Of a DNA stretch of 64,000 nucleotides, positions 30,701 through 37,932 are shown piece by piece. This DNA comes from Paracoccaceae bacterium (GTDB lineage Bacteria > Pseudomonadota > Alphaproteobacteria > Rhodobacterales > Rhodobacteraceae), in NCBI GenBank assembly GCA_016124615.1, contig WGNF01000016.1:1-64000 (forward strand). The letters run 5' to 3'. The position numbers and the translations under genes are program-made. Positions within the stretch are counted from its first letter, which is position 1. The number at the start of each line of letters is the position of its first letter. The notes beneath the pieces are model-generated. The model saw nothing but the letters and a program-made list of their open reading frames with translations. It made no database searches and was not told the DNA's origin.

Positions 30701-33700
30701 CGCGCGGAATGCAGGCGGTCTGGGGCATCGAGGCCGACATGGCGACCTACGGCAAGGTGGTCGGCGGCGGCATGCCCATCGGCCTGCTCGCCGGCAAGCG
30801 CCGGTTCATGGACGCGCTGGATGGTGGCGCCTGGTCCTATGGCGACGACAGCAAGCCCGAGGTGGCGCCGACCTTCTTCGCCGGTACTTTCGTGCGCCAT
30901 CCGCTGGCGCTGGCCGCCATCGACGCTGTGCTGGACCATCTGGAGGCCGAGGGCCATGTGCTGTGGCAGGACGTGCCCGCCCGCACCGCGGCGCTGGCCA
31001 CCCGGATGAACGCGCATCTGGCGGCGCGCGGGCTGCCGGAGTTCGTGACCACCTTCAACGGCTGGTTCGTCATCAACGCCACCGCGCAAGACCCGCGCGC
31101 CACGCTGCTGTTCGCGCTGATGCGGCTGGAGGGGGTGCATATCCTTGACGGCTACTGCGGTTTCCTGACCACGGCCCACGCGGCCGAGGATTATGACGCC
31201 GTCTTCACCGCCTTCGCGACAGCGGTCGATGTGCTGCAATCGGTCGGCATCCTTGCCGGGTCGGGCGAGCTGCGGCTTGCCCCGCCGCAAGCGCCGACGA
31301 AAGCGATCCCGCTGACCGAAAGCCAGCGCGAGATCTGGCTGACCCACCAACTGGGCGACCGCGCCGCCGCCAGCTTCAACGAGGGCGTCTCGCTCCGCCT
31401 CGACGGGCCGCTGAACCTGCCTGCGCTGCAGGGCGCGCTGGCCGCGCTGATCGCCCGCCACGATGCGCTGCGGATGGTCTTTGACCGCAGCGGGGCCACG
31501 TTCGACGTGCTGGCGCCGTTCACGCCGGAACTTGCCTTCACCGATCTTGCGACGACGGCCGAGCCGGAGGCGGCGCTGGCCGACCTTATCGCGCAGGAAG
31601 CCGCACAGCCGCTCGACATCACCCGCGCGGTGCCGATCCGGATGCAACTGGCCCGCCTTGGCGCCGAGGCGCATGTACTGCTGATGACCGCCCACCACAT
31701 CGCGGTGGACGGCTGGTCCTACAACCTGATGATCGACGATCTCGCCACGCTGTACGCCGCGCGGGTCGAGGGGCGCGCCGATACGCTACCCCCGGCCCCC
31801 TCCTTCGCCGGCCACGCCATGCAGGCCGAGCCGCTGCCCGAAGCGAAGACGCTGGCCTACTGGCGCGACCAGTTCGCCACCCTGCCGCCGCTGCCCGACC
31901 TGCCAGCCGACCGGGCGCGCCCGGTAGTGAAGTCGTTCAACGGCGCCACCGTGACCGACCGCATCGACGCCGAAACGATGAAGGCGGTCCGCAAGGCGGG
32001 CGCAAAGCAGGGCTGCACCCTCTTCGCCACGCTTTTCGCGGGCTTGCAGATCACGCTTGGCCGCCTCAGCGGGGCGAGCGACGTGGTGCTGGGCGTGCCC
32101 TCCGCCGGCCAGACGCTGCTGGCCGATCAGGCGCTGGTCGGCCATTGCGTGAACCTGCTGCCGATCCGTGCCGCCTTCGACCCCGCCGAACCCGCCGTCG
32201 CGCATCTGCAGCGCGCGGGCCGTGCCGTGGTGGATGCGTTCGAGCATCAGGGGGTCAGCTTCGGCACGCTGGTGCGCGAATTGGCCGTGCCCCGCACCCT
32301 GAACCGGATGCCGCTGACCGAGGTGCAGTTCAATCTGGAACGCAGCGCCGAAGACCTGAAGGCGGCGGACCTGTCGTTCCGCCCGGCGCCGAACCCCAAG
32401 GCGGCGTCGAACTTCGACCTGTTCCTGAACGTGATCGAGGGGCGCGCGGGGCTGCGGATCGACGTCGATTACAACGCCGATGTCTACGATGCCGACACCA
32501 TCCGCCGATGGATCGGCCATTACCGTTGTGTGCTGGCGGCGATTGCCGCCGACGCGACGCAGCCGATCGCCGCCTTGCCCCTGCACGATGCCGCCGCGCT
32601 GTCGGCGCTGGTGGACGACGTGAACGCCACCGCGCTGCCGTTCGATCGGGCCGCGATGGTGCAGGATCTCGTTGCCCGCGGGGCGGCGCTCAACCCGCAG
32701 GCCCTGGCGGTGGAGGATGAGGCCGGAACGCTGACCCATGCCGATCTGGCGCGCCAAAGCGATGCGCTGGCCGCCCATCTTCAGCGCAGCTTGCCGCAAC
32801 CGGGCGCGCGCATCGCCGTGGCCCTGCCGCGCGGGGCCGCGATGCTGGTCGCGCTGCTGGCGGTGCTGAAGGCCGGGCACACCTATGTGCCGCTTGACCC
32901 CCGCCAACCCGAGGCGCGGCTGCAAAGCATCGTGGACACCGCAGGTGCCGCCGCCGTGGTGGCCGAGGCAGCACCCTTCGCGCCCGGCTTGCCGCTGATC
33001 CGCCCGTCGCAGGTGCTCGCCGGGTCGATGCCCACGCCGGTGCCCGCCGACCCGGAGCGTGCGGCCTACATCATCTTCACTTCCGGCTCGACCGGCACGC
33101 CGAAGGGTGTGGCCGTGCCGCACCGGGCGGTGGTGAACTTCCTGACCACGATGGCGCGCGAACCCGGCCTGACGGCGCAGGATACGATCCTGTCGGTGAC
33201 CACCGTCATGTTCGACATCGCGGTGCTGGAGCTTTTTCTGCCGCTGACGGTCGGCGGCAAGGTGGTGATCGCCTCATCTGATGCGGTGCGCGAAGGGTTT
33301 CCCCTGCTCGACCGGCTGGAACGGGGCGGCATCACGCTGATGCAGGCCACGCCGACGCTGTGGGACATGCTGCTGGATGCCGGGCTGACCCCGGCGAAGG
33401 GCCTGACCCTCCTCGCCGGGGGCGAGCCGCTGCCCGCCGACCTTGCCGCGCGGCTGACGGCGAATGGCGCCACGTTGTGGAACATGTATGGCCCGACCGA
33501 AACCACCGTCTGGTCGGCCATCTGCCGGGTCGAGCCGGGCAGGCCGATCACCATCGGCCACCCGATCGGCAACACCGAACTGCATGTGCTGTCGGACAGT
33601 GACGACCCCCAACCGATCGGCGTGGTCGGCGAGTTGAACATCGGCGGCGACGGGCTGGCGCTGGGGTATCACGACCGCCCCGACCTGACCGAAGCCGCCT

Positions 33701-34434
33701 TTCGCGAGGTGGCGCTGAACGGCACGGCCCGCCGCCTTTACCGCACCGGCGATCTGGCCAAGCGACTGCCGAACGGCCAGGTTCTGGTGCTTGGCCGCAA
33801 GGACACGCAGGTGAAGCTGCGCGGCTTCCGCATCGAGCTGGGCGAGATCGAGGCGCGGCTGCGGGCCATGCCGGGCGTTGACAAGGCCGCCGTCGATCTG
33901 CGTGCCCGCCCGAATGGCGACAAGCGGCTGATGGCCTGGCTGGTGCCCGCGCCCGGTGCCACGCCCGACCTGACCGCCATCGCGGCAAGCCTGTCGGTGC
34001 AACTGCCCGACTACATGCAGCCGCAGGGCTGGATGATCCTGGCCGCCCTGCCGCAGACGGCCAATGGCAAGCTGGATCGCAAGGCGCTACCAGAACCCGC
34101 CGATAGCTTGGCCCCTGTTGCCGTGGTCCGGCCCGAAGCCCCGACGACCGAGATGGAACGCCGCCTGAGCGCGATCTGGGCCACCGTGCTGGGGCAGGAA
34201 ACCCTGTCGGTCACCGACACGCTGCACAGCCTTGGCGCCGACTCGCTGACCGTGTTCCGCATTGCGGCGCGGATGCTGGGCGACGGGCTGAACCTTGAGG
34301 CGCGCGACCTGATCGAGCATCCTTCGATCCGCGCGCTGGCCGCCTTTGCCGATGCGCGCACCGCAGGGCCCGCCCGGCCCTCGCTGAAAGACTTCCGCAA
34401 CGGCGCACGCCGCGACATCCGGAGAGCCTCGTGA
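24793..34434 (+). CDS. Hybrid NRPS-PKS megasynthase A-PCP-KS-AT-ACP-AMT-C-A-PCP
   Basis: 3213-residue assembly-line enzyme. Domains by residue: adenylation 15-515 (YTSGTTGQPKG at 170, Lys510); PCP with Ser569 in GGSSM; ketosynthase 628-1050 with Cys804 (TACSTSL), His940 and His978 all intact; acyltransferase 1148-1450 with Ser1246 (GHSVGE) and HAFH at 1342-1345, the malonyl-type signature; ACP Ser1564; Ala/Pro linker 1615-1690; class III aminotransferase 1693-2150 with PLP Lys1988; condensation 2173-2600 (HHIAVDG, His2302); adenylation 2625-3098 (Lys3093); PCP Ser3151. There is no KR, DH or ER. Predicted chain: amino acid, malonyl extension, beta-amination, second amino acid (glycine suggested by hand-read code). 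The layout recalls mycosubtilin/iturin synthases with an amino-acid loader instead of a fatty-acid loader. The ATG at 24793 has GAGAGGA upstream. Confidence 0.93.
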   Translation: MTPRNPVSSGPALPDPVGPIWPLFAAACARAPDAPALLADDRRLTYAEAMAAADRIAAQLIRLGVGRGDYVGLLDSRSVNAILGMLGILRAGGAFVPLDPTHAPEQLGFIATDLPLRAALVAGRYADHAAAILPAGLPALSLEAAMTGPEPEAGIVWPEAEPETPAYVMYTSGTTGQPKGVVVPQRGVTSFAYRQPALNMRTDDVVLHSNTIACDGSTFDIWAALLNGAACAVVEAPFAALDEIGRVMTRHRVTAAMFYAGMNHMMVDHQLPAFASARMILSVGDVMSPVHARKLLEAYPELVLQNFYGPTEGTVDSLGIRITRDMLDGRPLPIGRSLAHEECFVVDDDLKPLPVGETGQLVISGLGVAQGYWNRPDKTAAAFIEDPRPGKSGLVYLTGDLARQNPDGVFDFHGRLDRQVKLGGRRIELDGVEHVLRHQPGVADATVGVITGAGGDKRVAAVLRPKGAMPADSTAFIRAVLAGAGEVLHPASLPRATLVTADWKLTPAGKNDRRALMALFDAPQDSPQAAPAPAPSRDLRPVIAGIWQDILGGPIPADDLTFFDAGGSSMQLIEAHSRIEARLGRRFDITLMFETPRLGDLAARLAALAPEPQAAKESTAAPRASTRDIAIVGLAGRFPGADTLATFWQHLRAGDNLIPRFPLDQMQDAFTPQERRSPAYVPARSIIDDAEMFDAKFFNILPREAERMDPQARVFLEICAEALEDAGIDPARAPGPIGVWAGSSMSTYLIGSLIPDHAAAEAFTTGYQIADYTTLTGNLPESLSTRVAYKLDLKGPAMTVQTACSTSLTAIAQAVNALREGQADAALAGGVSITFPQKRGYMAQEGGMAAPDGVCRPFDADAGGTVFGHGAGVVVLKRLADALAAGDQVYAVIRGVGLTNDGAGKISYTAPSVAGQAAAIRAAHRDAGVAPDSITYVECHGTATPLGDPIEVAGLTQAFGPGKPGTVALGSVKGNIGHLDAAAGVMGVIKTALMLRAGEILPVANFRSPNPRIDFAAGPFRVADRLAQWVSDGPRRAGVSAAGVGGTNVHLVLEEAPATIAGPMPDAVQALPLSAASPEALVELARRLADRLEAPDAPALPDAAFTLQDGRRNHPYRLAIAARTGAEAAQKLRAAPEVKAATPTTAPKLVFMFPGQGSQYPGMGKGLYRTEPEFARWIDRGAEILRPLIDTDMADLLCYADVTDEAAARALKDTRLTQPALFLTEVATARLWQARGIAPDAMIGHSVGEFAAAVIAGVMGFEDALTVIAARGRLMQDQPAGAMLSVRSPLEGLLPHLSAETELAARNAPQLQVVAGPDDAIAALAARLTTAGIASTRLHTSHAFHSAMMDPVVPALERALATIRLNAPDTPIISSVTGRMMTAAEAQSPAYWAAQARATVNFQAALEAVSETGAPVFVEVGAGRTLSAFAGQTLKRGGHGGIFQSLPDHTQSGVDDQSVMTAAFANLWAAGVAVDWSRLARGNRRVSLPAHPFLRRRFWVDPVAPAAAPAALSVSPPVAEVAMTVVARVPRLTAELVALFADLSGETLGAADAETPFLELGFDSLFMGQAAAALGRNYGVEITFRSLLADYPSIAALAAHLDAVMPPEVASVAIPPAAPVAPTAAPTPAAMPAITGDLASVLQAQMQTMQAVFADQLRAMGAAPATAPAPVAAIAAAPRPVAVATPAESEEKGFKLGRGPNVSGAVLTDAQRAFVRDLAARYSARYARSKAYTAQYRAVLADPRTAAGFHPDWKELTFPIVADRSKGAHIWDIDGNRLIDVVNGFGQTAFGHSPDFVSHAVAAQLDKGYAIGPQADRAGPVAERLATFLGHDRVTFCNTGSEAVMAAMRIARAVTGRERVVVFANDYHGQFDEVLVRGRRSGEPGALPIAPGIPREGLKNMTVLGYGAPESLAWIGQHIGEIAAIIVEPVQSRHPELRPEGFVRSLRELATKGGAALVIDEVVTGFRTHARGMQAVWGIEADMATYGKVVGGGMPIGLLAGKRRFMDALDGGAWSYGDDSKPEVAPTFFAGTFVRHPLALAAIDAVLDHLEAEGHVLWQDVPARTAALATRMNAHLAARGLPEFVTTFNGWFVINATAQDPRATLLFALMRLEGVHILDGYCGFLTTAHAAEDYDAVFTAFATAVDVLQSVGILAGSGELRLAPPQAPTKAIPLTESQREIWLTHQLGDRAAASFNEGVSLRLDGPLNLPALQGALAALIARHDALRMVFDRSGATFDVLAPFTPELAFTDLATTAEPEAALADLIAQEAAQPLDITRAVPIRMQLARLGAEAHVLLMTAHHIAVDGWSYNLMIDDLATLYAARVEGRADTLPPAPSFAGHAMQAEPLPEAKTLAYWRDQFATLPPLPDLPADRARPVVKSFNGATVTDRIDAETMKAVRKAGAKQGCTLFATLFAGLQITLGRLSGASDVVLGVPSAGQTLLADQALVGHCVNLLPIRAAFDPAEPAVAHLQRAGRAVVDAFEHQGVSFGTLVRELAVPRTLNRMPLTEVQFNLERSAEDLKAADLSFRPAPNPKAASNFDLFLNVIEGRAGLRIDVDYNADVYDADTIRRWIGHYRCVLAAIAADATQPIAALPLHDAAALSALVDDVNATALPFDRAAMVQDLVARGAALNPQALAVEDEAGTLTHADLARQSDALAAHLQRSLPQPGARIAVALPRGAAMLVALLAVLKAGHTYVPLDPRQPEARLQSIVDTAGAAAVVAEAAPFAPGLPLIRPSQVLAGSMPTPVPADPERAAYIIFTSGSTGTPKGVAVPHRAVVNFLTTMAREPGLTAQDTILSVTTVMFDIAVLELFLPLTVGGKVVIASSDAVREGFPLLDRLERGGITLMQATPTLWDMLLDAGLTPAKGLTLLAGGEPLPADLAARLTANGATLWNMYGPTETTVWSAICRVEPGRPITIGHPIGNTELHVLSDSDDPQPIGVVGELNIGGDGLALGYHDRPDLTEAAFREVALNGTARRLYRTGDLAKRLPNGQVLVLGRKDTQVKLRGFRIELGEIEARLRAMPGVDKAAVDLRARPNGDKRLMAWLVPAPGATPDLTAIAASLSVQLPDYMQPQGWMILAALPQTANGKLDRKALPEPADSLAPVAVVRPEAPTTEMERRLSAIWATVLGQETLSVTDTLHSLGADSLTVFRIAARMLGDGLNLEARDLIEHPSIRALAAFADARTAGPARPSLKDFRNGARRDIRRAS

Positions 34435-37220
34435 TGCAGCACGATCCCGACCAGACCCCGGCAACCGCCCCTGACGGGATCGCCAGCTTCCCCTGCAGCA
34501 CGATGCAGCGGCAGATGTGGTTTCTGGACCAGCTTTCGCCCGGCGATCCAGCGCAAAACGTCGCAATGCGCTGGGAGTTGACCGGGCGGTTCCAGACCGC
34601 CAGCATCGAGCGCGCCTTTCAGGCCGTCATCGACCGGCACGAAATCCTGCGCACCCGCTTTGTGGAACATGACGGCGAGCCCATGCAAGAAGTGGTGGCC
34701 CGGTTCGACCTCAGGCCAAGCCATCTGGACCTGCGCACCACCCCCGCCGCCGAGCGCCCGCTGCGCATCGAAGAGATCGCCGCCGTCGAGGCCGCGCGAC
34801 CGTTCGACCTGAGCGCACCGGGGCTGATCCGGGTGGTCATGGTCCGGGTCGCGGGCGATCACGTCACGCTGCTGGTCGTGGTGCACCACGTCGTGTTCGA
34901 TGGTTTCTCGATCGGGCTGATGGCCAGCGAGGTCGGGCAAGCCATCGAGGCGTTCGAAGCCGGGCGGGCGCCGGAGTTCGCGCCGCTGCCGCTGCAATAC
35001 GGCGACTACACGCTGTGGCAACAGGATTACCTTGCCTCGGGTGTCCTCGTCGAGGATCGCGCCTACTGGACCGACGCGATGCGCGGCGTTCCGTATTTCG
35101 AGATCGAGCCTGACAAGCCGCGCCCGCCGCAACGCAGCTCGGCCATCGCGCGGCTGCACCGCGATCTGGGCGGCGACTTCGGCGACCGGCTGGCAACGGC
35201 GGCAAAAGGCTACGGCACCTCGCCCTTCGCCTTTGGCGCCGCGCTGGTGTCGGGCAGCCTGCATCGCGTGACTGGCGCGGCCGAGGTCGTACTGTCGACT
35301 CCGGTGTCCGAACGGTCAGAGCCCGATCTGGAAACGTTGATCGGCCCGTTCATCACCAACCAGATCCTGCGCCTGCCGACAGCCGCCGCGACCGTCTTCG
35401 CCGACCATGTCACGCAGACGCGCAAGGTGGTGGACGGCGCGCTGACCCACCGGAACCTGCCGTTCTCGACCTTGGTGGAAATCGTCAACCCGCCGCGCGA
35501 CCCATCGCGTGCGCCGATCGCCGCGGTGGCGTTTTCGCTGATGCCGATCTTCACCCGGCCGCACCGCTACGACGGGTTCGCCTTCGCCTCGTCGCCGATG
35601 TACAACCCCGGCTCGGCGCAGGACATGCGCATCCTGATCCTCGGGCGGCCCGGTGGCTGGCGGCTGACGATCGAGTATAGCCCGGAGCTTTATGAACAGC
35701 GCACCATCGAAGGGCTGATGACCACCATCGGCGCCGGGTTCGAACGGGTGTTCCAGTCGACCCAGTTGACTCTGGCCGACCTGCCACTGGGTGCGGGCCT
35801 TGCCGCGCGTGGCGGGTTGGAAACGCGGGCGCTGAAGCGGATCGAACAGGTCTTGCTGGCCCATCCCGACGTTGCCGCCGCTGCGGCCGTGCCGGGCAGC
35901 GATGCGCCCTATGCCTTCGTCAGCCCGGACCCGCAAAGTCTGACGCCGCTGGAAACCCTACCCGCCGCGCTGATGGCGCGCGCGGCGGCCGATCTGCCCG
36001 CAAACGAACGGCCGCGCGGCATCTCCGTTCTTGCCAGCCTGCCGCGCACCGCCGCTGGCGACATCGACCGCGCCCGCCTGCCAGAGCCGCCGCAGGCCGC
36101 GCCGACAGCAGTGATGGTGCCGCCAGTGCCCGCCGCGTTGACCATCGCCGAGATCACCGACAGCCTTGCGGCCCTGTGGGCCGACCTCTTGTCGCGCCCC
36201 GCCCCCGCGCACGACCGGAGCTTCTTCGATCAGGGCGGCCATTCGCTGCTGGCGGTGCGGCTGATGGCGCGGATCCGGCAGGGCTTTGGCGTCGCGCTTG
36301 GCGTTCGCACGCTTTACGAGCATCCGACCATCGATGCGCTGGCCGGTCTGATCGCCGCCGCGCTGAAACCGGAAGGGCCCGCGACCGAGGATGACTGGCG
36401 CATCGAGCCGTTGCAGACCGAGGGCAGCGCCCAGCCGATCATCGCCGTCAACGACGTGGCGATCATGGTCTCGGCACTTGGCCACATGGCCGAAAAACAC
36501 CCCGCCACCTGCGTGCGGCTGTTCGACGGAACCCGCGGCATCGACCAGACCGAACGAACGTTCGAAGAGATTGCCGCGGAATATGCCAAGGTGGTGCGCA
36601 AAGTGCAGCCCAAGGGCCCCTACATCCTCTTCGGCGTTTGCGTGCACGGCAACATCGCGCTGGAAACCGCCCGCCACCTGCAATCCGAGGGCGAGACCAT
36701 CACGGCGGTGATCCTGAAGGACGTCTGGGAACCCGGCTATGTCGCGCGGCTGAAATCCAACCGTTCTCACCGCTGGCTGGAACGCATCTATGCTTTCCGC
36801 AACAAGGTGCGGATGGTGCGCGAAGGCACGCTGACACTGGCGGCGATGCTGGGCAGCTACCGCATCCTGCGCAAAAGCGGGCTGTTGCACCTGCTGAAGG
36901 CGATGGGCCTGATCGAAAAGGTCCGCGCGACCGACCTTGAGCCGGAACAGGAACGCTTCGTGGCCTACATCTCACGCGCCCGGAACCACTATCGGCCGCA
37001 GCCCTTCACGGCGCCTGTGCTGCATGTCATCACCCGCATCACCCCGCGCGGCCGCGCCTTCGCGCCCTCGATCGGGTGGGAGGATGTGGTGACCGGCCCG
37101 CTGAAAACGCTCTACATCGACGACATCCGTGTGCATCGCGGGCTGGAATTCGGCACCGCCGAACTGGGGCGGGAGATCGACATCTTTCTGGCCGAACAGG
37201 CGGCGCGGGCGGCTCAGTGA
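34434..37220 (+). CDS. NRPS termination protein C-(A remnant)-PCP-TE with Cys thioesterase
   Basis: 928-residue partner of the megasynthase. Its ATG overlaps the previous stop by one base (TGATG), so translation is coupled. The condensation domain spans 10-440 with intact HHVVFDG (His152, Asp156). Residues about 462-553 match only the C-terminal subdomain of an adenylation domain; the core with the ATP loop is absent and the A10 Lys is Asp (AGDIDR). A PCP follows (GGHSL, Ser604). The type I thioesterase spans 650-925; its nucleophile elbow reads GVCVHG, placing Cys736 where Ser is usual, with Asp763 and His901 completing a triad. It probably adds or accepts a last building block loaded in trans and releases the chain by hydrolysis or cyclisation. 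A GTG one codon earlier is an alternative start. Confidence 0.9.
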   Translation: MQHDPDQTPATAPDGIASFPCSTMQRQMWFLDQLSPGDPAQNVAMRWELTGRFQTASIERAFQAVIDRHEILRTRFVEHDGEPMQEVVARFDLRPSHLDLRTTPAAERPLRIEEIAAVEAARPFDLSAPGLIRVVMVRVAGDHVTLLVVVHHVVFDGFSIGLMASEVGQAIEAFEAGRAPEFAPLPLQYGDYTLWQQDYLASGVLVEDRAYWTDAMRGVPYFEIEPDKPRPPQRSSAIARLHRDLGGDFGDRLATAAKGYGTSPFAFGAALVSGSLHRVTGAAEVVLSTPVSERSEPDLETLIGPFITNQILRLPTAAATVFADHVTQTRKVVDGALTHRNLPFSTLVEIVNPPRDPSRAPIAAVAFSLMPIFTRPHRYDGFAFASSPMYNPGSAQDMRILILGRPGGWRLTIEYSPELYEQRTIEGLMTTIGAGFERVFQSTQLTLADLPLGAGLAARGGLETRALKRIEQVLLAHPDVAAAAAVPGSDAPYAFVSPDPQSLTPLETLPAALMARAAADLPANERPRGISVLASLPRTAAGDIDRARLPEPPQAAPTAVMVPPVPAALTIAEITDSLAALWADLLSRPAPAHDRSFFDQGGHSLLAVRLMARIRQGFGVALGVRTLYEHPTIDALAGLIAAALKPEGPATEDDWRIEPLQTEGSAQPIIAVNDVAIMVSALGHMAEKHPATCVRLFDGTRGIDQTERTFEEIAAEYAKVVRKVQPKGPYILFGVCVHGNIALETARHLQSEGETITAVILKDVWEPGYVARLKSNRSHRWLERIYAFRNKVRMVREGTLTLAAMLGSYRILRKSGLLHLLKAMGLIEKVRATDLEPEQERFVAYISRARNHYRPQPFTAPVLHVITRITPRGRAFAPSIGWEDVVTGPLKTLYIDDIRVHRGLEFGTAELGREIDIFLAEQAARAAQ

Positions 37221-37891
37221 CCGGGCAGCGGCATCCGGCCCGCGCGCAGGGTCAGGTGCACCGGCTGCCCCTTGGCCTCGACCACCACGGCCCCGGCGAA
37301 CCCGGCGCCAAGCGGCAGGTCGATCAGCGTCCAGTCTTCGGCCCGCCCACCTGCCAAGCGCCGGATACACGGCGCGTCGCCGGGCAGGATCGTCACGTCA
37401 AAACTGTCCAGCGGCAGGCTCAGGCCCGCGCCGACGGCCTTGACGAAAGCCTCTTTGCGGGTCCAGCAGCGGAAAAAGGCATCGCGCCAGGCAACGCCCG
37501 CGAGGGGCGCAAGGTCATGTTGCTCTGCCCGCGAAAAGAACCGCTCGGCCACCTCGGGCTCCACCGTCCGGTGCGCCTCGATATCCACGCCCAGCCGGGG
37601 CGCCGGGGTCACGGCCAGCGCCGCCCAGCCGCCGGAGTGGCTGAGGTTGAAGGCCGGGCCCTGCGCCAGTTCCGGTTTGCCATTCCCGCTTTCGGTGAAG
37701 ACCAACGCCGCAGGATCGCAGCCGACATAGCCGCCAAGGATCTGGCGCAGCCGCACATGCGCCGCGCGGTAAGCGACCGCGTCGCGCAGGTGCACGAAGC
37801 GATCCGCCCGCGCCTGCTCCGCCGCCGACAGGATCGTGGCGTCACCGCCTTCCTCCAGCGGCCAGAGCCACAGATCGACGCCAATTTCCAC
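37214..37891 (-). CDS. 4'-phosphopantetheinyl transferase, Sfp-type
   Basis: 225-residue (GTG start) two-lobe PPTase that converts apo carrier domains to the holo form. Motifs are NLSHSGGWAALAV, GVDIEAHR with the Mg-binding Asp/Glu, and the CWTRKEAFVKAVGAGL box. The GTG at 37891 gives MEIGVDLWLW and has AAGGGGG a few bases upstream; an ATG at 37921 (235 residues) lacks a ribosome site. It overlaps the 3' end of the NRPS gene by 7 bases on the opposite strand. With the AcpS at 1.2 kb present for fatty acid synthesis, this one most likely activates the four carrier domains of the NRPS-PKS. Confidence 0.92.
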   Translation of the reverse strand: MEIGVDLWLWPLEEGGDATILSAAEQARADRFVHLRDAVAYRAAHVRLRQILGGYVGCDPAALVFTESGNGKPELAQGPAFNLSHSGGWAALAVTPAPRLGVDIEAHRTVEPEVAERFFSRAEQHDLAPLAGVAWRDAFFRCWTRKEAFVKAVGAGLSLPLDSFDVTILPGDAPCIRRLAGGRAEDWTLIDLPLGAGFAGAVVVEAKGQPVHLTLRAGRMPLPGH

Positions 37892-37932
37892 ACCGCCCCC
37901 TTCGCTGCCTGCGCCGATCATAGGGCGCTGCG

